Shown in pieces: positions 16,785 to 25,951 of a stretch of 64,000 bases of DNA. The position numbers and the translations under genes are program-made. The stretch covers positions 556,896 through 620,895 of the forward strand of contig NZ_JADOTV010000001.1 in the NCBI RefSeq assembly GCF_015767245.1. Direction: 5' to 3'. This DNA is from Aureivirga sp. CE67 (GTDB lineage: Bacteria; Bacteroidota; Bacteroidia; Flavobacteriales; Flavobacteriaceae). Below the pieces are notes generated by a model. That model saw nothing but the letters and a program-made list of their open reading frames with translations. It made no database searches and was not told the DNA's origin. Position 1 is the stretch's first letter. Each line of letters starts with the position of its first letter.

Positions 16785-17922
16785 AAAATTACAACTCAAT
16801 ATCATATCTTTTGATGTGCCATATCCTGCAAATTATGGGGGTGTTATTGATGTTTTTTATAAACTAAAAGCACTTTCCGAAATTGGAGTTGAGATTTTTT
16901 TACATACATTCGAGTATGGTAGAGGACAGCAAGAAGAATTAGAAAAATACTGTAAAAAAGTATTTTATTATTCTCGAAATAATTCTCTATCAAAACTTAT
17001 CTCAAGAAAACCTTTTTTAACCCAATCTAGATACAGTGAAGAGCTTATCAAAAATATTCAAACCAATAATGCTCCAATTCTATTTGAAGGTTTACATACA
17101 ACTGCACCTCTTTTAGAAAATTTTTCTGATCGTATAACAATGATTCGAGCTCATAATATTGAACATAATTATTACAATGGTCTTTTTAAAAGTGAAACCA
17201 ATAAATTTAAAAAATTATTTTTCCTATTAGAATATTATAGATTAAAAAACTACGAAGAAATTTTAGCTAAAACAGATTATGTTTTAAGTATTTCACCTTT
17301 TGAACATAATTATTTTATTCAAAAATTCAATTCTGTAAAATATATTCCTGTTTTTCATAAACATGAAAATATACAGTTTCAAGGAATTCATGAAGAAAAA
17401 TTTGCATTATACCACGGTGATCTTAGAGTAGCAGATAATAAAAGAGCAGCTCAATTTGCTATTGATGTTTTTTCAAAACTGGATTATCCTCTAAAAATAA
17501 TAAGCAGTCATCATAATAAAAAACTAATCGAACAAGCAGATAAATATAAAAACATCTCTTTCATCAAAATAAAATCACAAAAAGAATTAGATGATTATAT
17601 TCAGCATGCACACATCAATATTTTACCAACTTTTCAGAAAACTGGAATTAAATTAAAACTAATTAATGTTTTATTCTCTGGTAAATTTGCGATAGTAAAT
17701 AATGAAATGATTAGCGATACTGGATTAGAATCCATGTGCGAGTTGGCCAATACGAAAAAGGAGTTTAGAGAAAAAGTTCTAAAAATGGCACAAAAAGAAT
17801 TCACCAAAGATGAGTTCGACAAAAGGCAAGAAGGTTTAAAAATCTTCAACACCAAACAAAATGCCTTACAGATAAAAGAATTAATAGAATCAAAACAAGA
17901 AACAGAAGTTCTTCAAGACTAA
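16774..17922 (+). CDS. Glycosyltransferase family protein
   Basis: 382 aa, also GT-B-like. N-terminal 'FDVPYPANYGGVIDVFYKLKAL' is typical of GT4-type enzymes that start with a nucleotide-sugar-independent acceptor domain. 'MIRAHNIEHNYYNGL' and 'ALYHGDLRVADNKRAAQFAI' follow, then 'INILPTFQKTGIKLKLINVL' as the donor-site region. The gene overlaps the preceding glycosyltransferase, so the two are likely translated together and act in the same glycan pathway. A terminator overlaps the last codons. Confidence 0.82.
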   Translation: MKSKKLQLNIISFDVPYPANYGGVIDVFYKLKALSEIGVEIFLHTFEYGRGQQEELEKYCKKVFYYSRNNSLSKLISRKPFLTQSRYSEELIKNIQTNNAPILFEGLHTTAPLLENFSDRITMIRAHNIEHNYYNGLFKSETNKFKKLFFLLEYYRLKNYEEILAKTDYVLSISPFEHNYFIQKFNSVKYIPVFHKHENIQFQGIHEEKFALYHGDLRVADNKRAAQFAIDVFSKLDYPLKIISSHHNKKLIEQADKYKNISFIKIKSQKELDDYIQHAHINILPTFQKTGIKLKLINVLFSGKFAIVNNEMISDTGLESMCELANTKKEFREKVLKMAQKEFTKDEFDKRQEGLKIFNTKQNALQIKELIESKQETEVLQD

Positions 17923-17940
17923 AAGAACTTCTGTTTTTAT
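17901..17940 (+). terminator. Terminator after the glycosyltransferase pair
   Basis: CAGAAGTTCTT and AAGAACTTCTG form an 11-bp stem that includes the end of the coding region, followed by TTTTT. folC converges and ends at 17943. Confidence 0.85.
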
Positions 17941-17942
17941 AT

Positions 17943-19166
17943 TTATATCACTTCTGCAACCACAAAAGTACTTCCTCCAATATAAATCACATCTTTTTCT
18001 TTCGCATTCGAAATAGCTGCTTCTTTCGCTTCTGTTACCGAATTGAAAGCTGTTCCTTCAATACCAGCATTTGCTGCTTTTTCAACCAATATTTCCACAT
18101 CCAATCCTCTTGGAATATCTGGCCTACAGAAATAATAATTTGCATCTTTCGGGAACAAAGCCAAAACTTCCTCCACAGATTTATCATTTACAAAACCAAG
18201 CACAATGTGTAAATTTTCATATGGCTCTTCAGAAAGCTGTTTCAAAGTATAAAACAACCCTTCTTTATTATGTGCAGTATCGCAAATAATTTTCGGAGAA
18301 CTTTCCTGAAGAATCTGCCATCTTCCTTTTAACCCTGTGTTTTGAACCACATGTTGCAATCCACATTTTAATTGTTCCTCAGAAATAGAGATCACTTCTT
18401 TGTCTCGCAAGACTTGAATTGCACGAACTGCAGTTTTCATATTTTTTTGCTGATAAGAACCCAATAAATCTGTCGTATACCCCCCCTGAACTTCTCTTTC
18501 AGCCAAATGTAAATCCGCAGAAACTTCCTTTGCTTTTTCTTCAAATACAGAAAAAACTTCTTCCTGATATTCTCCAATCACCACTGGAGTATTTTCTTTA
18601 ATAATTCCAGCTTTTTCACCAGCAATCAAAGGCAAAGTATCTCCCAAAAATTGCACATGATCTTTTCCAATATTCGTAATTACAGAAATTTCAGGTTCAA
18701 TAACATTCGTAGAATCCAATCTTCCTCCAAGACCAACTTCAATCACAGCAAAATCCACTTCCTTTTCTTTAAAATAACTAAAAGCAAGTCCAACTGTCAT
18801 CTCAAAAAAAGACAAACTATTCGCCTCTAAAAATGGTTTGTTTTGCGAAATAAAATCCACCACAAAATCTCTCTCAATTTCCTCTCCGTTGATTTTAATT
18901 CGCTCCGTATAATTCTTCAAATGAGGTGAAGTATACAGCCCAACTTTATATCCAGCTTCCTGCAACACTGAAGTAATCATATGACTTGTCGAACCTTTTC
19001 CGTTCGTACCACCCACATGAATCATCCTGATTTGCCTTTCCGGATGCCCCAAATGCTCCGTTAAATTTAAAATATTTGATAAATCCGCTTTAAAAGCTGT
19101 TTTTCCCTTTCGCTGATACATTGGCAACTGAGAAAACATCCAGTTTATCGTTTCTTGATATGTCAT
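17943..19166 (-). CDS. folC: Folylpolyglutamate / dihydrofolate synthase
   Basis: 407 aa Mur-ligase-superfamily enzyme that adds glutamate to folates (and, in bifunctional types, to dihydropteroate). ATP-binding motif 'VGGTNGKGSTSHMI' near residue 51, 'TSPHLKNYTERI' as the folate loop, 'VIEVGLGGRLDSTNVI' with the conserved metal site, and 'CDTAHNKEG' in the C-terminal domain. The length is normal. It is transcribed alone on the minus strand; the region upstream of its start holds intergenic repeat copy A. Confidence 0.95.
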   Translation of the reverse strand: MTYQETINWMFSQLPMYQRKGKTAFKADLSNILNLTEHLGHPERQIRMIHVGGTNGKGSTSHMITSVLQEAGYKVGLYTSPHLKNYTERIKINGEEIERDFVVDFISQNKPFLEANSLSFFEMTVGLAFSYFKEKEVDFAVIEVGLGGRLDSTNVIEPEISVITNIGKDHVQFLGDTLPLIAGEKAGIIKENTPVVIGEYQEEVFSVFEEKAKEVSADLHLAEREVQGGYTTDLLGSYQQKNMKTAVRAIQVLRDKEVISISEEQLKCGLQHVVQNTGLKGRWQILQESSPKIICDTAHNKEGLFYTLKQLSEEPYENLHIVLGFVNDKSVEEVLALFPKDANYYFCRPDIPRGLDVEILVEKAANAGIEGTAFNSVTEAKEAAISNAKEKDVIYIGGSTFVVAEVI

Positions 19167-19205
19167 AAAAGGATGAAAATTTTTAGTATAAAATTATTTT
19201 GAATT

Positions 19206-19315
19206 GGAGCTTCCCATTTTTCTTCGTTTCCAAAAAACTCAGAAAAAGGTCGGGCTTTCCGCTATATCTTTTGCTCCGTACCTCCGCAAAAGGATGCCGC
19301 TGCAATCCCTAAGCC
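19206..19315 (+). repeat. Intergenic repeat copy A
   Basis: Runs from 'GGAGCTTCCCATTTTTCTTC' to 'GCAATCCCTAAGCC', with a middle box 'GGTCGGGCTTTCC' and an inner hairpin TTTTGC/GCAAAA. About 110 bp; copy B at 30737-30861 is nearly identical outside the inner loop. No reading frame of note. Confidence 0.85.
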
Positions 19316-19483
19316 ATAGCACAAAGATATTCCAAAAACCAAAACAAAAAACCTCAAAAAACTACAATTTAGACAGAAGATTCTAATTTCGTTTTTGAGA
19401 AAAATAAAATGAAGTATCTATAAACAGAAAAACATGTTAGGAAATTATCCTAACATGTTAGTATTTTTATAAAAATTAAAATC

Positions 19484-19735
19484 TTATAATGCAGCTACGT
19501 GTTTAGCTAACTTAGATTTTAAGTTTCCTGCTTTATTCTTGTGAATAATGTTTCTCTTTGCTAATTTATCTAACATAGAAACAACTGATGGAAATAATTC
19601 CTCTGCAACAGCTTTATCTTCAGTTGCACGTAACTTTCTTACAGCATTTCTAGTAGTTTTGTGGTAATATCTGTTTCTTAGATATTTAGTCTCGTTACTT
19701 CTTACTCTTTTAAGCGCTGACTTATGATTTGCCAT
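19484..19735 (-). CDS. rpsT: 30S ribosomal protein S20
   Basis: 83 aa, highly basic. The N-terminal '[22 protein letters not shown]' region and the C-terminal '[19 protein letters not shown]' are the S20 signature; S20 binds the 5' domain of 16S rRNA early in assembly. The gene sits 25 bp downstream of five tRNA-Glu genes on the same strand and is probably part of their transcript. Confidence 0.97.
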   Translation of the reverse strand: MANHKSALKRVRSNETKYLRNRYYHKTTRNAVRKLRATEDKAVAEELFPSVVSMLDKLAKRNIIHKNKAGNLKSKLAKHVAAL

Positions 19736-19760
19736 TTTAGTTATATATTTTTACAAGTTG

Positions 19761-19832
19761 TAGTCCGTAGGGGAATCGAACCCCTGTTACCAGGATGAAA
19801 ACCTGGCGTCCTAACCCCTAGACGAACGGACC
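19761..19832 (-). tRNA. tRNA-Glu (UUC), copy 5 in transcription order
   Basis: 72 nt cloverleaf: acceptor GGTCCGT/ACGGACT, anticodon stem CCAGG..CCTGG with loop containing TTC, T-arm CAGGGGTTCGATTCCCCT region. CCA is not encoded. It is identical to its four neighbours and closest to rpsT. Confidence 0.95.
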
Positions 19833-19855
19833 ATTAAAAAGTTATTAAAAAAAAG

Positions 19856-19927
19856 TAGTCCGTAGGGGAATCGAACCCCTGTTACCAGGATGAAAACCTG
19901 GCGTCCTAACCCCTAGACGAACGGACC
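19856..19927 (-). tRNA. tRNA-Glu (UUC), copy 4
   Basis: Identical 72 nt gene with anticodon TTC, separated from the next copy by a 23-nt AT spacer (TTATTAAAA-like). Confidence 0.95.
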
Positions 19928-19949
19928 ATAAAAAGTTATTAAAAAATCG

Positions 19950-20021
19950 TAGTCCGTAGGGGAATCGAACCCCTGTTACCAGGATGAAAACCTGGCGTCC
20001 TAACCCCTAGACGAACGGACC
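19950..20021 (-). tRNA. tRNA-Glu (UUC), copy 3
   Basis: Identical 72 nt gene; spacers on both sides are 22 nt. Confidence 0.95.
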
Positions 20022-20043
20022 ATAAATGTTTATTAAAAAATCG

Positions 20044-20115
20044 TAGTCCGTAGGGGAATCGAACCCCTGTTACCAGGATGAAAACCTGGCGTCCTAACCC
20101 CTAGACGAACGGACC
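20044..20115 (-). tRNA. tRNA-Glu (UUC), copy 2
   Basis: Identical 72 nt gene; 22-nt spacers on both sides. Confidence 0.95.
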
Positions 20116-20137
20116 ATAAAAGTTATTAAAAAATTAG

Positions 20138-20209
20138 TAGTCCGTAGGGGAATCGAACCCCTGTTACCAGGATGAAAACCTGGCGTCCTAACCCCTAGAC
20201 GAACGGACC
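20138..20209 (-). tRNA. tRNA-Glu (UUC), copy 1, promoter-proximal
   Basis: Identical 72 nt gene, first to be transcribed. The leader from the likely start point is about 40 nt. Confidence 0.95.
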
Positions 20210-20250
20210 ATTATTTTTGTTATCTAACAAGCTTCATTTCTAAAGCGGTG

Positions 20251-20278
20251 CAAAGATAATATTTTTTTTTAATTTCAA
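20251..20278 (-). promoter_or_regulatory. Promoter of the tRNA-Glu x5 / rpsT unit
   Basis: On the minus strand TTG (20278-20276), then 17 nt, then TATCTTTG (20258-20251). It lies 42 bp upstream of the first tRNA. The spacer is 2 nt shorter than the usual 19. Confidence 0.65.
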
Positions 20279-20323
20279 AATATCTTTTAAAACTTTTTTA
20301 AAAATTTCTCAAAGAACAAATTG

Positions 20324-20360
20324 TTAAAAAACAACCGCATTTCTTTCGATTTGCGGTTGC
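20324..20360 (-). terminator. Terminator after proS
   Basis: CAACCGCA / TGCGGTTG 8-bp stem with a 12-nt loop, followed by TTTTTT on the minus strand. It lies about 65 bp after the proS stop. Confidence 0.75.
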
Positions 20361-20389
20361 AAAAGTAAATCTTTTTTTTATTTCTACAA
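20360..20389 (-). promoter_or_regulatory. Consensus promoter just upstream of the proS terminator
   Basis: Minus strand TTG (20389-20387), exactly 19 nt, TACTTTTG (20367-20360). The terminator hairpin begins within one base of the box, so any RNA from it would be very short unless it reads through to the tRNAs. Confidence 0.5.
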
Positions 20390-20424
20390 GAATTTTTAAA
20401 ACTTTTTTTAGTTTTTTTTCGATG

Positions 20425-21903
20425 TTAATATGCTTTTGCAAACAAGACTCTCTTCGTTGAAGGTTTTCCTGAGAACACACAAACTCCTTCTTCTTCTTTG
20501 GCATCCAAAGGAATACATCTAATTGTTGCTTTTGTAAGCTCCTGAATTTTGTCTTCTGTCTCAATTGTTCCATCCCAATGTGCTGAAACAAATCCTCCTT
20601 TATTTTCAATTACATCTTTAAACTCTTCAAAAGAATTTACTTCTGTAATGTGCTCATTTCTGTAGTTATGCGCTTTTGAGAAAAGACTTTCTTGAATTTC
20701 TTCTAAAAGTTTTTCGATATGCTCTACAACTCCCTCTTGTGGTAAACTTTGTTTTTCTAAAGTATCTCTTCTTGCAAGCTCCAAAGTACCATTTTCCATA
20801 TCTCTTGGTCCCATTGCAATTCTCACAGGCACACCTTTTAATTCCCATTCAGCAAATTTCCATCCTGGTTTGTGTGTTGTTCTGTGATCAAACTTCACTG
20901 AAATTCCTTTAGCTTTTAATCCAGAGATAATTTCATTTGCCTTTTCAGAAATCATGTCTAATTGCTCTTCTGTCTTATGAATAGGAACAATTACAACTTG
21001 AATTGGAGCTAATTTTGGAGGAAGTACTAATCCATTATCATCCGAGTGCGTCATGATTAACCCTCCGATTAAACGTGTAGAAACTCCCCAAGATGTTGCC
21101 CAAACAAGCTCTTGCTTTCCTTCTCTTGAAGTAAACTTCACATCAAAAGCTTTTGCAAAATTTTGCCCTAAGAAATGAGAAGTTCCAGCCTGAAGTGCTT
21201 TTCCATCTTGCATTAATGCTTCGATAGTATAAGTTTCATCAGCTCCTGCAAATCTTTCACTTTCTGATTTTACTCCTTTAATAACTGGCATTGCCATAAA
21301 GTTTTCAGCGAAATCTGCATAAACTCTCTGCATTTGCTCTGATTCTGCAATTGCTTCTTGTTTTGTAGCATGAGCTGTGTGTCCTTCTTGCCATAAGAAC
21401 TCTGCTGTACGTAAGAATAATCTTGTACGCATCTCCCAACGAACAACATTTGCCCATTGATTTACTAAGATTGGTAAATCTCTATAAGATTGAATCCAAC
21501 CTTTGTATGTATTCCAAATAATTGCTTCCGAAGTAGGACGTACTACTAATTCTTCTTCCAACTTTGCTTCTGGATCTACTCTTAACTTTCCTTTGTTATC
21601 AGGATCGTTTTGTAATCTATAGTGTGTTACTACTGCACACTCTTTAGCAAATCCTTCTGCATTTTTCTCTTCTGCTTCGAATAAACTTTTGGGTACGAAA
21701 AGCGGAAAATATGCATTCTCATGTCCTGTTTCTTTGAACATTCTATCTAATTCTGCTTGCATTTTTTCCCAGATAGCAAAACCATATGGTTTGATCACCA
21801 TACAACCTCTTACTCCTGAGTTTTCTGCTAAGTCTGCTTTTACTACTAAGTCGTTGTACCACTTAGAATAATCGTCTTCTCTTTTAATTAGTTTCTTACT
21901 CAT
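20425..21903 (-). CDS. proS: Prolyl-tRNA synthetase (type 3)
   Basis: 492 aa class II synthetase that charges tRNA-Pro. Motif 2 region '[20 protein letters not shown]' and '[14 protein letters not shown]' are present. The anticodon-binding domain and the C-terminal zinc-like domain end in the typical 'FAKAY' Tyr. It lacks the long editing insertion of the E. coli enzyme, so it is the archaeal/eukaryote-like form normal in Bacteroidota. Monocistronic, with its own terminator; divergent to the lipoprotein gene at 22014. Confidence 0.96.
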   Translation of the reverse strand: MSKKLIKREDDYSKWYNDLVVKADLAENSGVRGCMVIKPYGFAIWEKMQAELDRMFKETGHENAYFPLFVPKSLFEAEEKNAEGFAKECAVVTHYRLQNDPDNKGKLRVDPEAKLEEELVVRPTSEAIIWNTYKGWIQSYRDLPILVNQWANVVRWEMRTRLFLRTAEFLWQEGHTAHATKQEAIAESEQMQRVYADFAENFMAMPVIKGVKSESERFAGADETYTIEALMQDGKALQAGTSHFLGQNFAKAFDVKFTSREGKQELVWATSWGVSTRLIGGLIMTHSDDNGLVLPPKLAPIQVVIVPIHKTEEQLDMISEKANEIISGLKAKGISVKFDHRTTHKPGWKFAEWELKGVPVRIAMGPRDMENGTLELARRDTLEKQSLPQEGVVEHIEKLLEEIQESLFSKAHNYRNEHITEVNSFEEFKDVIENKGGFVSAHWDGTIETEDKIQELTKATIRCIPLDAKEEEGVCVFSGKPSTKRVLFAKAY

Positions 21904-22013
21904 TCCCTACTTTATTTGGCATAGATATTGTGGCTTTTTAACACAATATCAATAATATTTTGGACAAAATTAGTTAATTTTGATTTCTTCAACAATAAAA
22001 ACTTATAAGGATT

Positions 22014-23093
22014 ATGAAAGCTTCAGATTTTATAAAAAAACGTAGGCTCCATTTTGGAGTTTTAACTACCCTCGCCATTTTCGTATCTTCATGTGGAAGT
22101 TATAATAATGCAGACTATGCAGACAATGATGGAATTTATGCTTCACCTAAAAAAAGGTACACGGCTGACACTGGTGATTACTCACAAAACGATAGTCAAG
22201 ACAACTATACTTATTTAGATGACACACCAGACACAGAACAAAATACTAACGCTAAAACAGAAGGAAATAATTCACAAAACTACTTTTCACACAAATTAAA
22301 AGAGGTTCAACAACAAAACGAGTATACTAATCAAATTTTTACTGACATTGATGCTTATAATAGCCCTGACAGTGAAACAGAAGATGAAGAAACACCAAAT
22401 TCCGTTTATGAATATCAACCTAATGATGTTGGATCGAATGCTCCTTGGGGATATACAAACGATGTGAGTGTAAATATTTACACTTCTCCTTCTTATGATT
22501 ATTTATACTGGAATAACTTTGGAACTTTCGGTATAGGTTTCGGTTTTTATCCTAATTGGTATTACTCTCCTTACTATTATGGAGGTTTTTATCCATACAG
22601 TTATTGGGGAAGACCTTACAGACCATATTATTCTCCTTACTATCATCACCACAATCATTATTATAATTCACCATATTACAGTAGTACTTACGGTAAGCGT
22701 CCTGGATATTATTCTAACAAAAGACCTTACTCAAGAAATCCTAACTATTATTCAAAATATGATAGTAGAAGATCTTCTTCTGTAAATTATAATAAGAGAT
22801 CAAACACAAGATCTTATTCTTCGGATAAAAAATATAATTCTAGTAGAAGAAGTAATCAATCTACAAGATCTTCTTCTAAATATAAAAATCCAAGATCTAA
22901 CGATAAATATTACAACAAGAACAGAAATAACTATAAATACAATAACAACAGAAGCTCTTCATCAAAAAGAAGTAATAATTACCAATATAAATCACAAAGT
23001 AGTAGTCGAAGCTATAACAGAAATAACAGTGCAACGCACAGAGGAGGTTCTTCTAGAGGTGGTTCTTCAAGTAGAGGGGGTTCTAGAAGATAA
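22014..23093 (+). CDS. Lipoprotein with Tyr-rich centre and Ser/Arg/Asn-rich tail
   Basis: 359 aa. A lipobox is seen in 'IFVSSCGSYNN' with Cys at about residue 27, so it should be lipid-anchored. Residues 35-145 are acidic and disordered-looking. Residues 150-220 are rich in Tyr, Pro and Gly ('WNNFGTFGIGFGFYPNWY', 'YGGFYPYSYWGRPYRPYY'). Residues 220-359 are a basic low-complexity tail of Ser, Arg, Asn and Tyr that ends in RGGSS repeats. No enzyme motif is visible. It is followed after 54 bp by an outer-membrane porin gene; a surface or cell-envelope structural role is inferred only from context. Confidence 0.8.
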   Translation: MKASDFIKKRRLHFGVLTTLAIFVSSCGSYNNADYADNDGIYASPKKRYTADTGDYSQNDSQDNYTYLDDTPDTEQNTNAKTEGNNSQNYFSHKLKEVQQQNEYTNQIFTDIDAYNSPDSETEDEETPNSVYEYQPNDVGSNAPWGYTNDVSVNIYTSPSYDYLYWNNFGTFGIGFGFYPNWYYSPYYYGGFYPYSYWGRPYRPYYSPYYHHHNHYYNSPYYSSTYGKRPGYYSNKRPYSRNPNYYSKYDSRRSSSVNYNKRSNTRSYSSDKKYNSSRRSNQSTRSSSKYKNPRSNDKYYNKNRNNYKYNNNRSSSSKRSNNYQYKSQSSSRSYNRNNSATHRGGSSRGGSSSRGGSRR

Positions 23094-23147
23094 TTTTAGA
23101 ATCTAATTTCAAAAAAGAACTAATTTATTAAACTAAACTTTAAACGA

Positions 23148-24488
23148 ATGAAAAAAATATTAGCCTTAACATTATTATTAGCGGCAAGTTTTCATGCTAA
23201 AGCACAGATTTCTAGTTATACTGATCTTGGAACAAAATTTACTTCTGAAGATTTAAATGGTACTTCTAGATTTGTGAGTATGGGAGGAGCTTTTGGTGCA
23301 TTAGGAGGAGATCTTTCTGCAATTTCAGTAAATCCAGCTGGTGCGGCAGTTTTTATGGATTCTCAATTTACGGGAACTCTAGGGTATAGATCTACAGAGT
23401 TTAAATCAAACTACTATGGAACACCAACAAATTCAAATGACGATTATTTTAATATTCAACAAATAGGTGTTGTTTTTGTGAATGAATATAATTCTTCAAC
23501 TTGGTCTAAAGTAGCTTTTGGTTTCAATTATACGCTTTCTACAGATTATGACAATGACTGGAGAGCTGAAGGAAATAGTAATTTCCCTACTTTTACAAAA
23601 AGTCCTGATGGAGAATCTGAGCCTTATTTATACACAACTGGACAACGATTTTTAAATGTTTATGAAGGACAAAAGAATAGATACGAATTTTTTATCGCTG
23701 CAGATGTAAATGACCAATTCCAGATTGGTGGATCTATTATTTCTTTTTCAAATGATTTGAATCAAAACGTAATTTTAAAAGAATATAATGACGATAATCA
23801 AGGAAACGAATTAGATGCTACTCTGGACGAATATTTAGAAGTTAGATCTAATGGTATTGCTCTTAATTTTGGTTTGATTTATAAGCCAATTCAAAGTGTA
23901 CGTTTAGGTTTATCATACCAAACACCTACATGGTATAGTGTTTCAGAAGCTTATGTAAAGTCTGAAAGAAGATTTTTTAGTATTGATGAAACAACTTATG
24001 TAGATAATTTTGATCCAAATTTCTTTGATTATGATTTAAGAACACCTTCTAAAACAACAGCGAGTTTTGCTTATATTTTCGGTAAAAAAGGATTGATTAG
24101 TGTAGATTATACTTACCAAAACTATAGTAATATTGAATACGATAATCCTTACAATGATTTCAATAACGAAAATCGATTTTTTAGTCAAAATTTAAATGGA
24201 GTTTCTCAATTAAGAATTGGTACAGAGTGGAGATTAAAAAATTTAAGTTTAAGAGGAGGATATAATTATGAACAAAGTCCTTATAAAAATTCTAAAAGCT
24301 CTGAAAACATCAATCGAATTGCATTTGGTTTAGGGTATAATTTTGGAAGAGTAAAAATTGATTTATCTTACCAAAATGTGCAGTATGATACTTACTACGA
24401 TTTTTATCCACAATACGAGCAAGTTGATTTAACGAAACTAAAAGTAAATACAAGCTCTATTCTTGGTTCCGTTTCGATTGAATTATAA
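23148..24488 (+). CDS. OmpP1/FadL-family outer-membrane transport protein
   Basis: 446 aa beta-barrel. The signal peptide ends at 'HAKAQ'. The conserved N-terminal 'RFVSMGGAFGALGGDLSAISVNPAGAAVF' region is the FadL-type plug/hatch signature, and there are many alternating aromatic strands up to the C-terminal 'GSVSIEL'. Members carry hydrophobic compounds across the outer membrane; in flavobacteria they are often annotated as hemin or long-chain fatty-acid transporters without proof. Followed by a bidirectional terminator. Confidence 0.9.
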   Translation: MKKILALTLLLAASFHAKAQISSYTDLGTKFTSEDLNGTSRFVSMGGAFGALGGDLSAISVNPAGAAVFMDSQFTGTLGYRSTEFKSNYYGTPTNSNDDYFNIQQIGVVFVNEYNSSTWSKVAFGFNYTLSTDYDNDWRAEGNSNFPTFTKSPDGESEPYLYTTGQRFLNVYEGQKNRYEFFIAADVNDQFQIGGSIISFSNDLNQNVILKEYNDDNQGNELDATLDEYLEVRSNGIALNFGLIYKPIQSVRLGLSYQTPTWYSVSEAYVKSERRFFSIDETTYVDNFDPNFFDYDLRTPSKTTASFAYIFGKKGLISVDYTYQNYSNIEYDNPYNDFNNENRFFSQNLNGVSQLRIGTEWRLKNLSLRGGYNYEQSPYKNSKSSENINRIAFGLGYNFGRVKIDLSYQNVQYDTYYDFYPQYEQVDLTKLKVNTSSILGSVSIEL

Positions 24489-24528
24489 AATATGAACGCA
24501 ATTTTTCAACATATAAGTTTTTTATTAT

Positions 24529-24565
24529 AAAAAAAGAGGCCCTAAAAAGCCTCTTTTATTTTTTC
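24529..24565. terminator. Bidirectional terminator
   Basis: AAAAGAGGC / GCCTCTTTT with an 8-nt loop and T-runs on both strands, between two convergent genes (porin and TolC-like). Confidence 0.9.
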
Positions 24566-25951
24566 TTATAATTCGATTCCTGAATTTTGTATCAAACTTA
24601 TTTTTGTTTTCACCAATTTAAATAACAAATCATTATTTTTCAATTGTGCTTCAATCCATTTTTGCTCTCGATAATTAATGGTAAAAAGTGCGCTTTCCCC
24701 CAAAAAGAATTTTCGTTCTTCAGCTTTCACTAGTTTTCCATAATTCTTTGTATTCACAATCGCCAATTCTTTTTGTTTCACGATGGAATTATACTCTATC
24801 TGATAAGCTTTTATTTTATTCTGAATTTCTAATGTTTGCTGTTTCGTTTGATATTCTAAATCTCGAATCTTATTTTTTGTCAAACGTAAATCTCCTCTTT
24901 CTTTTCTTAAAAATATTGGTAAGCTAAATTTCACTTTAAACTTATAATTATCAATATCCAAAGATTGTACAGAATTCAGATTTGGACTTAAAAAATTATA
25001 CTCTAAATTAATTTTTGGCAACAAAGCATTTTTCTTCAATTTCACATCTAACTTTGAAATATCTAACTTTGATTGCAACATTTTAATTTTCGGATGATTT
25101 TCCACTAATTGATCATTTGTAAAAACAGATTGTGCCAATTCTGTAAGTCTATTTTCATTTACTTCAGTTGGTGTTACTTTATTCTGAATTTCAACTGGAA
25201 CATCTTTTAACCATAAATAATTACTTACATTCAACTTGGCTTTTTCTCGCATCATTTGTGCATTTTCCAAACCAAGTCTTCTGCTATCCAAAATTATTTT
25301 AGCTTCTAAAGTATCAATTGCAGCCTTTTCTCCTTGAATAAAACTTTTCTTCGTTGCTTCAAATCTAGTTCTAGCATTCGTCAAAGAATTTTCAAAAACT
25401 TGAACATCTAATTCCGATTTGTACCAATAGAAATATGCTAAACTTGCATCATAAATTAAATCTAATATCAATTTACGTTTTTCTTCTTTGGCTAAATTTC
25501 CATATTCTTTTGCTTTTTTAACTCCAATATCTCTTTTATTAAAGATAAAATCTTGTGCAATTGGCAATGAAATTCCAACATTATACAAACCATTATCTGG
25601 CACAGTTAAACTCGGGTCTAAATACTTTCCGTCGTTATCTTCATAAGTTGCTTTAATATCCACACCATACCAAAGTGGAATTTTAAAAGTAGACGAAAAT
25701 TCTTTATAATATTTCGTGTCTTTAAATTCTTTTTGAGAAAAGTTCGATTCAATTTTAGGATCAAACAAACCTCTAGATTTTAAAAGTTTTGCCTCTGCAT
25801 CCAATATTTTCAAATCTGCTTGCTTAGCAATCGGATGGTGCTTTTTCACCAAAGAAATAAAAACATCATAAGAAAGAGTATCTGCTTTTTGCTCTTGAGA
25901 AAAAGACCATTGAAAAACAAAACAGAAAAGTAAAAACATTAATTTTCTCAT
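24566..25951 (-). CDS. TolC-family outer-membrane efflux protein
   Basis: 461 aa with a signal peptide (residues 1-18, ending 'WSFSQ') and two long coiled-coil regions ('RKLILDLIYDASLAYFYWYKSELDVQVFENSL' and the repeat at residues 280-460). These build the TolC-like tunnel. It overlaps the HlyD-type gene by 4 bp and completes a three-part exporter with the ABC protein at 27357-28991. The substrate is not visible in the sequence. Confidence 0.9.
   Translation of the reverse strand: MRKLMFLLFCFVFQWSFSQEQKADTLSYDVFISLVKKHHPIAKQADLKILDAEAKLLKSRGLFDPKIESNFSQKEFKDTKYYKEFSSTFKIPLWYGVDIKATYEDNDGKYLDPSLTVPDNGLYNVGISLPIAQDFIFNKRDIGVKKAKEYGNLAKEEKRKLILDLIYDASLAYFYWYKSELDVQVFENSLTNARTRFEATKKSFIQGEKAAIDTLEAKIILDSRRLGLENAQMMREKAKLNVSNYLWLKDVPVEIQNKVTPTEVNENRLTELAQSVFTNDQLVENHPKIKMLQSKLDISKLDVKLKKNALLPKINLEYNFLSPNLNSVQSLDIDNYKFKVKFSLPIFLRKERGDLRLTKNKIRDLEYQTKQQTLEIQNKIKAYQIEYNSIVKQKELAIVNTKNYGKLVKAEERKFFLGESALFTINYREQKWIEAQLKNNDLLFKLVKTKISLIQNSGIEL

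Noticed and set aside
20298-20609. Basic reading frame over the proS 3' end and terminator
   Set aside because: It overlaps proS out of frame and runs through the terminator hairpin; composition is that of a shadow frame.
22579-22785. Ile/Thr-rich reading frame inside the lipoprotein gene
   Set aside because: It is an out-of-frame product of the Tyr/Ser repeats of the real gene.
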